Of a DNA stretch of 64,000 nucleotides, positions 46,214-56,395 are shown one piece after another. Positions within the stretch are counted from its first letter, which is position 1; each line of letters opens with the position of its first letter. Origin of the DNA: Bemisia tabaci (taxonomy: Eukaryota > Arthropoda > Insecta > Hemiptera > Aleyrodidae); contig NC_092794.1 of assembly GCF_918797505.1 (NCBI RefSeq), positions 79,273,345-79,337,344 of the forward strand. The letters are read 5' to 3'. A program made the position numbers and the translations under genes. The notes beneath the pieces were generated by a model that was not told the origin of the DNA, made no database searches, and saw only the letters and a program-made list of their open reading frames with translations.

Positions 46214-46309
46214 GTAAAATACAAAAGAACAAAAATATGAAAATGACCGAGAAAAAAAAGTGTAAATAGTTTTATATTTAATAGTTTTATATTATGTCCA
46301 TAGAATATT

Positions 46310-46505
46310 ATTATCCTCGTTAGAGTAAAAGCTATGGTTGATAAATAGCTTGATGAATTTTATTTTAAGGTGGTTTAGGAAAAAACGTAGTGGTAAGACT
46401 TATTTTATCTATTTTCCGTGTTCAAGTAAAAGCTATAGCCGATTAATAGCTTGATAAATTTTATTTTAATATGATTTCGGAGAACGTAGCAGTAAGACTT
46501 ATTTG
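46310..46505. repeat. Tandem repeat, two units of about 105 bp, in 3' non-coding region
   Basis: GTAAAAGCTATRG, AATAGCTTGATRAATTTTATTTTAA and GGTAAGACTTATTT/AGTAAGACTTATTT each occur twice at about 105-bp spacing. Confidence 0.8.
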
Positions 46506-46649
46506 AAGAAAAAAAAAAGAAAAAAAGGGAAAGAATTTTCAAGAGTAATTATAGGTGCGTTATCAATTAAGATAAAAGGGTTGCATGCCAAATGAGGTAT
46601 TAATGAAGGGATTTAAGGTGAAATTATTGTGAAATGGTATTTGGTAAAT

Positions 46650-46855
46650 TTAGATTGGGTGTAGAGGGACCCATGCGGTAAGGCGAAATTCCCTAACTAA
46701 GCGCGAGATGGCGTGTGCTAAATTTTAATTGGGTGTAGAGGGACCCATGCGGTAATGCGAAATTCCCTAATGGGGTGACAGAGACCCATGCAGTAAGGTG
46801 AAATTCTCTGATTGGGTTGATAGGGGCCCACGCCGGAAATGGTGAAATTCCCTGG
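46650..46855. repeat. Degenerate tandem repeat around GGGACCCATGCGGTAAGGC
   Basis: About four units, each ending in a GCGAAATTCCCTAA-like motif (near 46660, 46730, 46775 and 46820). This non-coding array precedes the 3' LTR and could serve as a structured or regulatory region. Confidence 0.75.
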
Positions 46856-47818
46856 CCTATAATGGTCTTTGTGAGGATGAAATTGGGATGAAATCAAAAA
46901 GGATTAATAAGACAAAGTAGGATGCATAGTTTTGGCATGGCAACTCCCTTATTTGCATTGCACATTGGTAGAATTTGTAATCAAGTTGAATACACGATTA
47001 CTGATGTTTACTTAATAAATGTACGTAAATATGGGATTTAAATGAAAATCTTACGCCATGACTTTCATTTAATTGATAAATTTAATTTATAGAGTAATAT
47101 TAGTATGAGGAATATTAGTAGATTCATTATTATTGTTTCCCACAAGGTTAAGTAACATATAGCGGTATTTGGCGTAGTAACCTACTTAGTAATAAGCTTA
47201 TATGGTGAATAAGAAAAAAAAAACGAGACAAGCAAATCAAGCAAAATTAATGACTTAAATATAATTTTCCCGGAATTAAGTAAAAAGTGTGAAAGGATTA
47301 ATGGAGACTCAAAGGTTACATCGAAAACCAGTAAGCAGACCACTTATTGACCACAAAGAAGGATCCCGTAGGTGCAAGTCTATTGTGTAATTTTATGGCA
47401 GACCTTTGCTTTGTTAGAGAAACAAAAGACAAAGAACGAGTGGCAACCCGAACGTAGCGCCACTACCTGTGTCGTATAGCTTTCTTTTGTATAAACCTCA
47501 CCATTGTATCTTCAAACGGTCTATTTGCTACCACGCAGGGATTCAAAGGTCATCGCCTCCAAAATTTAGATTTGTAGGTCAGTGGACTCACCGGTTGCGC
47601 TTCTTTACTTTGTTTAAACTCCTGTGTTCATTAATTAACAATTGTCACCTATTTAATTGATCTCCTTGATGATTATGTAAGTAATATTCCAAAAATTAGT
47701 AATGACGCCTCTCTTCAAGTAATTTTACAGTCCACAGTGTAACCTTCAGCAACAGACCTTCCCACAGTTGTATCATTGGGTCTCTCTCTCCGTAAGTTGT
47801 CGGGAGCCAACAAATCGT

Positions 47819-47831
47819 TAGGGGGGAGGGG
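47819..47831 (+). promoter_or_regulatory. Polypurine tract of errantivirus-like element
   Basis: AGGGGGGAGGGG abuts the TG of the 3' LTR at 47832, the expected plus-strand priming site. Confidence 0.9.
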
Positions 47832-48928
47832 TGTAGTGCATTGGGTACCAATACACAGTTGCAATGACAGCCAATAATAATATCTAGTTTTTTTTCGCTT
47901 TTCTGCTCTAAGTGCTGGACAAATCCTTGTAATTTGCCATAGCATAGAGCTGGCTCCCAGTGCTCACTCAGCTTCGAGGAACCTTTTTCGAGGAAGAGCA
48001 CGTTGGGCGGGCACCTCTGATTTCTTATGCAAATCATGCACCTTTTTCACCTGCGAGCTGCGTTAGGAATTCGAGTAAAGCCACCCAACGGACTATTCAA
48101 AATCAGCAGCTGAGTGACACGGCCAAAGGTTTGGGATTCGACAGGATCTCAAGTCGTAAAACATCTGACTCTGAACAAGGCACGCACAATCAGTTACTCA
48201 CGGAAGACAAAGGTCCGCGAGAGCGCTTACCATCGCGCCTCGCGAGGACAGAGGATTTATTTTAACGAATGCAGTCCAATCGAGCTTTGTCTTCGCTTCC
48301 TGTGCAAGCCTCCGGATTGTTAGACTTTTGAGTTCCATTGTAGCAAGTGTTTACGAGCGCCGTTGCAATGGAATTCCAAACTTAACAATCAGGTGTCTTG
48401 GCCACCTGGCCAGAGTCAGATTCCCAGGGTTTAGGCACCCCGCCGTGCCAAAATTTCGGGGAAAATGTGGGTGTAAACCGACGCCACTGACGTCAGATGC
48501 AGGGCTAAGGACCCGATTGGCAGTTCCCGAGGGACGGGCTAAAGCTCAAGCCAATCGGGAGGAGGAGGTCTGGAGCTGGAGGAGGTTTTCCAAAATTGTA
48601 AGAGGTTGGGGTCCAAGGAGCCCAAAAACCCCCAAGTTAGTCAAGATAGAGAAGACTCGGGCGATGGTCGCGGGGTGCGACCAAGAGATTGCGATATTTC
48701 TTTTTTTTGTGACGCGCTCATAGATTACCGCGTACAATTTTCCTTAGTGTGTTATCTGATTTTGCAGATTGATATTATTGTGTTTCATTCGTGGAGTATC
48801 AAGATTATTTCCCTTTGTGTGTCTTCTGTTTTTTTTTGTGCTCATTATATCTATTTGTTCGTCTCGTATTTCGACTTGTTGATTTATTTTCTTATGTGCT
48901 ATATATATATTTTCCCCATCTCACTATA
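47832..48928 (+). repeat. 3' LTR of errantivirus-like element (1,097 bp)
   Basis: Identical to the 5' LTR apart from one extra T near 48838. Followed by the target duplication GATG and the resumed foldback arm. Confidence 0.95.
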
Positions 48929-50040
48929 GATGGATAAGAGCTGTTATCTGGTACAGTATGAAAAATGTACTCCACTTTCTTGAACCTTAGACGCGGCGAT
49001 TTATCGATTTTTTGCCGTTTTTGACACTTTGGGACCAATTTTCTCGGAAATTTGGCAACATAGGAAAAAATTTTACTGAACATTTTTTATTCATTTATTT
49101 ACGTACTTTTCAAAAATGTACACTGTTTTTGGATTTAATTGAGTTTTGAATGTGTTACATGGAAAAAATCCCTAAAAATGGGCCAAAAATGGCAACAATG
49201 GGCCATAAGGCCCCTTAAAATTTATCGGAGGCCTTTAAAAAGGCCAGAAACGAAAAGTACGCAAAAAAATACATAAGAATCATGTGCTGGAAGAGTGATA
49301 ACAGTCGAAAAATTCGACGAAAATAATTGTTTTTCGATTCCAGGATTTTGGGTTTGAGGCGCTGCTGCGCCCTTCCATGGGCTCCGTTCGGTCTAATATT
49401 TGGCACAGAGTCTACCTAAGACTAGTACTTTGAAAATATGAAACATTTAGCAAAATCCAGGTGGGGCCGGAAAAGGCCCAAAACGTTACTCCTCCTTTGT
49501 CGAAATTTCAGATATCCAATGATAGATTCGTTCTTCTCGTGCCGAAACACCCCCGCATACCAAGTTCCATACAAATCCAACGATAAGCAGTCTAAATATC
49601 CACTTCCTGCTCTAGGCCGCCATTTTGAAAAAGACTGACTTTTCTGGAAAACCAATGCCAGAATCGTTTTTCTCGTCTCGAAAAACCCTAGGTTACCGAG
49701 TTTAACACCAATCCGTCAATACACAACGGAAATGTCAAACTTCCGCCATTTTGAACTTTGACCGGCCGCCATTTTGTCAAAACTCAACATTTTGACCTGC
49801 GGTTTGCTTCAAAAATTTTCTTTTTTTACTGACTTTCGAATGAGGTATCACAAAGGGGGGGGGGGGTTGCCATTTGAAAAAAAAAATAGCCCCCGCCCCC
49901 CTTAGGAGGGGCGCCCCCTAAAATTTTGGGGAGACCGAAAAGTTGCTACTTCAGACCGAGGAATATTGCCAAAATTTCAAACTTCTATCTCAATTAGGAA
50001 AAAAGTTACAGGGGTGGTCAGTGACTTTTGGATAACCCTG

Positions 50041-52439
50041 CATGATGATTGCATGGGCATGAAAGAGAAAATTGGGCCGTTTTGATATCACTTCCTTTTA
50101 AATGATGAATCCGAACGGTACTGCCATCATATTTTTGGGTGCCTGGTTTTTTTTTTTGGGGGGGGGGGGGGGGGGGCATTTTTTGGATTGGGCCGGAATT
50201 GTGTACAAAAATCATACTTTTGTTTTTTTGGAAGGATCTGGTTGTCTTGTAATATTCTCTTTCACTATTTGGAATATTCTCAGCTTAAATATGAGCAGTC
50301 ATTTAGTTTTACTCCTGTTTATCATAAAATGCCTGGTATTTCAGAACCTTCTAGACCCCAAGACGGCTGATACTTTGCATTAGGGTACCAATGGGCTGGA
50401 GAGGTATGAAACAGCTTCAGTAAAATTTGCAAAATAGTTTAAGAAACATTTATTTTTTAAAAATCTTCCATCATGGTCTTGTCAGGGGTACTTGAGGAGC
50501 AATCAGATTTTATACTTCCTGAGCGTGCGCTGAATATTTTTGTCCCCTTCAGAAAGTAAGATGGATCTACTTACTTTGCTTATTTTTGCATTGAAATTGT
50601 AATGCATTAATTTCTTACTTGTGATACTAAGGTTGCAAAAACCTAAGAATACATACAGTAAAGCAGGAAGTATTTATAAGTTGACTTTTGAAGTGCAATA
50701 GAATATAGACAATGAAACTGCACAACTGCGGTGTCTCGGTTTGCAATGCAGCAGAATTTGGAATTCCTGTGATAACCTATGCTTTAAATGGAAAAATACG
50801 GAACGTCTCGCCTTGACAACTTTTCATGCAGACATGCTAATTCACACTTCTTGCTCACAGAAAAATTGAAGTCTATACGAGCCTAATCGAACACCACAAT
50901 AATTTCAGTTGATTTTACGATGCGAGAATTTTCCTACATACTAACGTTTGGATGACATAATCAAAGGCACCTTGTATCAGGAGAGGAAGGTTATATATGG
51001 GAAACCAAGCTCTAATTATTTACCAAAAGTATAGGTTGAACTAAATGTCTATGTTGATAAAGATTTTTCTGCGGACAGGAAGTTCGAATTCGGGTACCTA
51101 TTAGTTAAGATGCAAACTAAACTTGTTTGGTTCTCCCTCATGAGTTGATTTTGGAAATAGTCGAAATGTTCAACATGTTCTGCAAAAAATTTAGATGAAA
51201 AAACATGTGCTATTGTGCTTACTTTCCTACCCTGCCTATCAGTCAATTGGAATACATTTGGCAATTAGGTACGAACCACAATTTCTGGCTCATCCATAAA
51301 AAATATACATCTGTAGGGAAACTAATGGTACATGGGTTGTTTGGAAACTGAGCTAATAATAGTAGTCTCTAATGGCAAAATGTAGACCGATTAGTTGAAA
51401 ATTTCCACATTCAACTCATGAGGGAGACTTGAAAGTGATTCGTAATGGTTACTAGCGTTGTCGATATATCACATCAATTACCTAAGTCAAAAATCTTGGC
51501 ATATCTTCAATTTTAAGCCGGAACAAGAACATGTGCCCTTACCCATAATCCTAAGGAATTATTCTAAACCAAAAAATTGACAAAATTTAGAGAATTGAGA
51601 GCAGAATTCTGTTCGGAGAAAAACTTTGAATTAGATACGAGAAATGATAACTGCTTCAAGTGCGGGGTCTTTTACCAAACAGGATTCTGCTTCATTTTTG
51701 TAGTTTTGATGATTCTAAAAATCAAAAAAATGAATTAATTTAATGGGTTTGTGCACGGGGGTGTTCATCCTTTTTTTAGCTTACTTAATATTGAAAATCT
51801 GTCAAGATTTATGACATAAATGGTGCATTCTATCACATGCCAGTTCCATCATATCAGGAACCTTGAGAAGTCACTTTAACACTAATCAAACCCAAGGGAT
51901 CAGTAGTTTCAAACTTCCTGCTGGTGAAAAACAGCTAATTCACTTTACGCCAATCCGTCACCAGACAAATACTTATCATTTGAAGAATAACTGGACATTA
52001 GTTCCACACAAATTTCCCTCCTCCTTGGAACCATATCGCTCATTGCCTTTTCAAAAAGGACACAGCACAGAGAGGAATGATTGGATACATCATAAAATAC
52101 ATTAATTTGTATTGAGTGCCCAATCTGCTTAAAATAGACTTCGATTTTTGATAGAGGAGTTAGAATTCAGCAAAAGCACCAAAGGCGCTGGATCCGCTTT
52201 CTCCAGTTACTATTGGTGGGGGTTGATGAGTCCCCTTCGTGTTCCCTGCACAAAATTTCAATGAATATACCGCGCCGGAAGGCGAGTTCATGTTTCTTAA
52301 GTTGTCAAGTGATCCACTTGGAGCTGAGCAAACGAAAGGCAAATTTGACAAAATCATTTATGTATTTACAGGAAGAAAAAATCAAGTAGGACACTTGTCA
52401 TAGAAAGGTAACAGTAAAGCCAACAAAATTAGTATAACT
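50041..52439. other. No gene seen; possibly 3' flank of the bL33m gene
   Basis: A G run lies at about 50158-50177. From 50400 the sequence looks unique and AT-rich. I could not find conserved coding segments; the 80-residue frame at 51863-52105 has no recognisable domain. This is the longest stretch without detectable repeats, which fits host DNA close to a gene. Confidence 0.4.
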
Positions 52440-52685
52440 TTACAATTTGAATGGATCCAATCCAACCCACGGTTTCAATTCTTTCCATGAAGCACTTCTG
52501 ATTTTCTTCACTTCGCGATATAAAGCAGGCTGACCAATGAACGGGTCATAATCAAAGAACTCGGCTTTGTCAGCTGTTCTCTCACGGAATATGTTCCTTC
52601 TATGGCCAGAAACCAAGCTGTCTGCTGCAACAAGAAGATGTTTGGATTTCGCCTTCTTGGCAAATAAGCATGATGCCAATCGCAT
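52440..52685 (-). CDS. mRpL33: Mitochondrial ribosomal protein bL33m
   Basis: An 81-residue protein from ATG 52685 to TAA 52440. bL33m is a small protein of the mitochondrial large ribosomal subunit. The N-terminal half reads FAKKAKSKHLLVAADSLVSG, then NIFRERTADK, FFDYDP and VKKIRS, matching the family pattern of a KSK-h-hVhh-S-SG strand, an RLRE-like RxRER turn, an aromatic-DP motif and a C-terminal KKIRS. Family members are about 55-65 residues, so the C-terminal extension after KKIRS (about 17 residues, ending LDPFKL) is extra. The open frame extends upstream but without ATG. A TTTTACACTCAG just before GACAATG looks like a splice acceptor, so a 5' untranslated exon may lie further right. 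No frameshift is seen, so it may be functional. Confidence 0.75.
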   Translation of the reverse strand: MRLASCLFAKKAKSKHLLVAADSLVSGHRRNIFRERTADKAEFFDYDPFIGQPALYREVKKIRSASWKELKPWVGLDPFKL

Positions 52686-52947
52686 TGTCCTGAGTGTAAA
52701 ATATTTCACTTGATGGAGAGTTTAGATTGGACCTTAAACGGAGAGATGTTTGGCTCCAACACGCTGTGTCCAACAAAAACCAAATGATACTCCGTCACCT
52801 GGATGCGCTGCTTAAATTCCTGAAATTGCTGAAGTCCCCTTTACAAGGGGAGAAAAAAGGATCTTGTAATAATAGGGAAAAAATTAAGGAAAGAATTGAT
52901 CACATCGATACGACATACGACAAAGTGATGGTGATGCACCAAAGACT

Positions 52948-53099
52948 GAGGTGTTTGCATTTCGGGCATCTTGGAATTTTTTGATGACTTGATGACGTAG
53001 GTGGGTACAGTGTGAAGGGGACGTCCCTGTACCCAGCTGTACCCACCTACGTCATCAAGTCATCAAAATACTCCAAGATGCCCGAAATGCAAACACCTC
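52948..53099. repeat. 152-bp near-perfect hairpin
   Basis: GAGGTGTTTGCATTTCGGGC (52948) pairs with its complement ending at 53099. Pairing runs through TGATGACTTGATGACGTAGG to a loop near 53020. It is a small foldback just upstream of the bL33m gene, with no obvious target duplication. Confidence 0.85.
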
Positions 53100-53512
53100 C
53101 TTTTTTTTCTCTATGCCAAAGACTTGACCAAAGACATTGAATCACGTAGACCGTGACTAGACTATAAAGTGCCTGTATAGCGAGAGTATAGACCAATGTG
53201 AAACTCCGAAAATCCATCAGGCCTTCACCGATGCCTCCGCGAATGAAGTTAGGGCCCAGAAATGCAGCCAACCTATGAATTTCAATTATCCAGAGCGATT
53301 TATTAATACAACTGTTACGAACCATCGTTTATCAAGCACGTATTTGACTTAGTTTTTGCATAAATTTACTCATTTTTGTGGAAGAACGCTCATTTATGTA
53401 CGTTCTTAGCCATCTTCGTTAGAATTGGAATCTACAGACTGGCAGTGAAATTTTGTGCGTTAGAAGTTGGTTAGAAGGGTGGCTGCACTTTTGGGCCCTA
53501 AGCCCTCCATGA

Positions 53513-53775
53513 CACCGCAATCACACGCTGAATGTGGGAGCTGAATGTGGCTTGAATGTGGAAGTCATCGGCCCGATGCCTGAATTTTGCGCGTCACGCG
53601 CAAAATTCAGCAACGATTCTCAGCAACCATCGGACCTATTTTGAATTTTTCTGAACTATTCGAGTAGATTTGATACACATCTGGTTGAAAATAACTCGAA
53701 TTTGCTAAATTTCAGCCGTTGGGCGATGACTGTTGACTTCCACATTCAGCTGCTAAATTCAGCGTCTGATTGCGG
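53513..53775. mobile_element. MITE of the CCGCAATCACACG family, copy 2 (263 bp)
   Basis: The ends CACCGCAATCACACGCTGAA and a near-complement are flanked by CATGA on both sides (53508-53512, 53776-53780). Inserted into the right part of the 53158-54233 element. Confidence 0.88.
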
Positions 53776-53787
53776 CATGAAGCGATC

Positions 53788-54195
53788 TAGAGTACCTATA
53801 TTGAGAGAGTACGGCCACTGGGGTTACCACCTCTGATTGGCCAAGCCATCTTAGGCTAAATGGAGCCCTTAGGACCCAAAAATGGCGGACGCCATAAATT
53901 AATGTAATGCAAAATGACTCAAAATGTAGTTTTCTTTGCTGATCGTAACGAGAAATTTACTCAAATGCACTATTGCGACATCTTTACATATTTTTAAGAC
54001 TAATCGTGTGCAATTTTTGAGAAAAATTATCTTAGATGTAGTAAGGTTGGCAGCAAGTGCGGTTGGTGATAACCGTCAAAAGTTGGCAATGACCCCCCTC
54101 CCATCCACAAAAACCAAAACAAAGCACCGCCATTTTTGGGTCCTAAGCCTCTCCATGGGGCCCAGTGGCCATACTCTCTCAATATAGGTACTCTA
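53788..54195. mobile_element. TAGAGTACCTATATT MITE, copy 2 (408 bp), 8-bp target duplication
   Basis: Opposite orientation to, and same length as, 17713-18120. Flanks 53780-53787 and 54196-54203 are both AAGCGATC. The 83-residue frame inside is the mirror of one in copy 1 and is not a gene. Confidence 0.92.
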
Positions 54196-54241
54196 AAGCG
54201 ATCTGTCCATACTCTCGCTATACAGGTACTCTAACCGTGAC

Positions 54242-54937
54242 CGGAACCGGACCATAGAATATCTAGAATAAATAAACTAAAATAAATAAAGCGAACCGCT
54301 CTGTGAATACGTCATTATAGAAGCATGGTACGGATAATAGAAGGAGCGCACGACCATCACACTAATTGCAAGGTGGCGCCCTCTGAGTGTAATTTGTGAA
54401 AACCTGATGCCCTTTTTGCACTGATGTACCTACCGCTTATTTTTTACGAAAAACTGAGCGAATTTCCGGATACTGGTACCATTCCGGGTACAGCGGCCCG
54501 ATTATTGATACTATGTCAGCCCAACACGACAAGACATAGCCCTATCTTAACCATAATGGAGAATTTGCACGCAATTTTTTTATTGCTTCATCTGAAAGTG
54601 CCTAATGAGCTGAGTTCGCAATATTTTTCATAATTTTTTTCTGACATGGGAAATTGGAGAAAAATTGATTTAAAAGTGAGAAAATGTGCCGCCTTGTGAC
54701 GTCATCTGGCGGCATTTCCCATTTAAACACATGTATTTTAGCAGAATCGGTTATTTTGTCATATCTCCTCTAATAATTGCTCAATTTATGAATCAAGGGT
54801 ATCTTCGTGTTCAGTTCACTCAGAGGATTCCACTTAAACAGGAAATTCATCAAATTTCAGACCCTTGCAAATTCTCCATTCGATGTCTTATCGGACCACT
54901 ATGAACTTTTCAATAATCGGCCCGCTGGTGCTGTTAC
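54242..54937. other. No gene seen
   Basis: Unassigned sequence between the MITE nest and the truncated foldback. AATAAATAAACTAAAATAAATAAA is near 54268. The phrase TTCAATAATCGGCCCGC near 54908 resembles an end of the GGCCGATTATTGA MITE family, suggesting a relic. Confidence 0.4.
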
Positions 54938-56395
54938 CTTTCCTCGGTCTAAAGTAGCAACTATTCATTCCCCCAAGAATTTGGGGAGGCTAACGTTTTT
55001 ATCAAATAGCAACCCCCCTTTTCTGATACCTCATTCGAAAGATAATAAAGAAGAACATTTTTTGCGCAAACCGCAGGTCAAAATGTTGATTTTTGACGAA
55101 ATAGCGGCCGGTCAAAGTTCAAAATGCTAGATAATTGGCATCTCCGTCTTACATCGGCGGATTGGTCTGAAACTCAGAGTCCTAGGTTTTTCGTGACGAG
55201 ACAAACGACTCTGGCATTACTTTTCCAGGAAAGTCAGTCCTTTCCAAAATGACGTCGGTTAAAATGGCGGCTTAGAGCGGGAAGTGGATATTTAGGCTGC
55301 TTATCGTCTGATTCGTATGAGACTTGGTATCCGGGAGTACCTATTTCGGGACGAGAAGAACGAATCTTTCATTGGATTTTTAAAATTTCGAAAAACTTTA
55401 AAATGGCGGCAGAAAATCGATGTTATGGCCGTTAATCTTTGGACTTGCATCAAACTCGGTACCAAGAAGGGTTTTTGCTCAAGGATAATGAATCTTGGCC
55501 ATAACACCGATTTTTCCACCGCCATTTTTAAAGTATTTAATATTTAAATATTCTGATGAAAGAATCATTTTTTCGAGCCAGAAATCCACCAGAGTAGGTA
55601 TCGACTTTCGTGCAAATCCATCGGTGTTGTCAGATAAGTTGCTTTTTTTAGCACTTTTCCCAATGCTAGAGTCCCTTTATACCCAGAGTTAAGACAACTC
55701 ACTTTTGGTTGGGCTGAAAGTGGCCTAAAAAAAAATCCAATTCTGATTGGTTCTCGCTCATGGAGGCCGAAACGAGTGCACCAAGATGGCGGTACCTCGA
55801 ATGTGAACAAGAATAATGAAAATATTACCTAATTGTGGTTGCGATGCCTGAATTTTGCGCGTGACGCGCAAAATTCTGCAACGATTCTCCGCAACCATTT
55901 TGAACCAATTAGAACTCCGGACCAATTTTGAATTTGTCTGAACTATTCGAGTAGATTTGATACACATCTGGATGAAAATAACTCGAATTTGCTATGTTCG
56001 TTGGGCGATGACTGCCGACTTCCACATTCAGCTGCTAATTCAGCTTCTGATTGCGGCATGAGACCAATCCGCGGATAAAAGACGGAGATGCCAGATTTCC
56101 GCCATTTTGAACTTTGACCGGCCGCCATTTTGTCAAAAATTAACATTTTGACCTGCGGTTTGCGCCAAAAATTTTCTTTTTTTATTATCTTTCGAATGAG
56201 GTATCACAAAAGGGGGGTTGCCATTTGAAAAAAAAAAAAGTTAGCCCCCGCCCCCCTTAAGGGGGGCCGCCCGCAAAATTTTGAGGGGACCAAAAAGTCG
56301 CTACCTTAAACCGAGGAACATTCCCAAAGTTTCAAACTTCTATCTCAATTAGGAAAAAAGTTACAGGGGTGGTAGGTGACTTTTGGATAACCCTG
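54938..56395. mobile_element. Foldback (CAGGGTTATCC family 2), left-truncated copy
   Basis: The right end GGATAACCCTG at 56395 and arm blocks (CCTCATTCGAAAGATAATAAA, AGCGGGAAGTGGATATTTAGG) match 39300-50040. The left arm starts inside the element at about 54938 without a terminus. More diverged than the 39.3-kb copy. It carries a nested MITE at 55848-56062. Confidence 0.8.
55848..56062. mobile_element. MITE of the CCGCAATCACACG family, copy 3 (left-truncated)
   Basis: Begins inside the element at GATGCCTGAATTTTGCGCG and ends at CTGATTGCGGCAT. Matches the other copies, but the left terminus is missing. Confidence 0.8.

Larger units (their letters stand above)
41770..48928 (+). mobile_element. 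Errantivirus-like LTR element lacking pol, 7.16 kb, very young
   Basis: LTRs of 1,096 and 1,097 bp (TGTAGTG...CACTATA) flank a primer-binding site, a gag start, an env-like region, a long non-coding 3' region and a purine tract. The target duplication GATG is present on both sides, as expected for Ty3/gypsy elements. I found only one difference between the LTRs (a T run of 8 versus 9). Gag passes directly into env: protease, reverse transcriptase, RNase H and integrase are absent. The element is therefore non-autonomous and must have used enzymes from a complete relative. Confidence 0.92.
39300..50040. mobile_element. 3.6-kb foldback (CAGGGTTATCC family 2), split by an LTR element
   Basis: The left end CAGGGTTATCCAAAAGTCAC (39300) and the complementary right end (50040) delimit it. 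The left arm runs 39300-41075 and the loop about 41076-41306. The right arm runs 41307-41769, is interrupted by the 7.16-kb LTR element, and resumes at 48929. The unbroken target is preserved inverted in the left arm near 40592-40610, proving the split. A shared terminus with 21911-23223 makes them relatives. Confidence 0.9.
53158..54233. mobile_element. TAGAGTACCTGTATAG MITE, copy 2, interrupted by two other MITEs
   Basis: The interior matches 19810-20194 (CATCAGGCCTTCACCGATGC, GGGCCCTAAGCCCTCCATGA). The left end is slightly altered by a short insertion after TAGA. Flanks 53150-53157 and 54234-54241 are both ACCGTGAC. Two later MITEs (53513-53775 and 53788-54195) sit near its right end. Confidence 0.9.

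Noticed and set aside
52727..52984. 85-residue plus-strand ORF next to the bL33m gene
   Set aside because: Lysine-rich without a recognisable domain, and it runs into the 152-bp hairpin.
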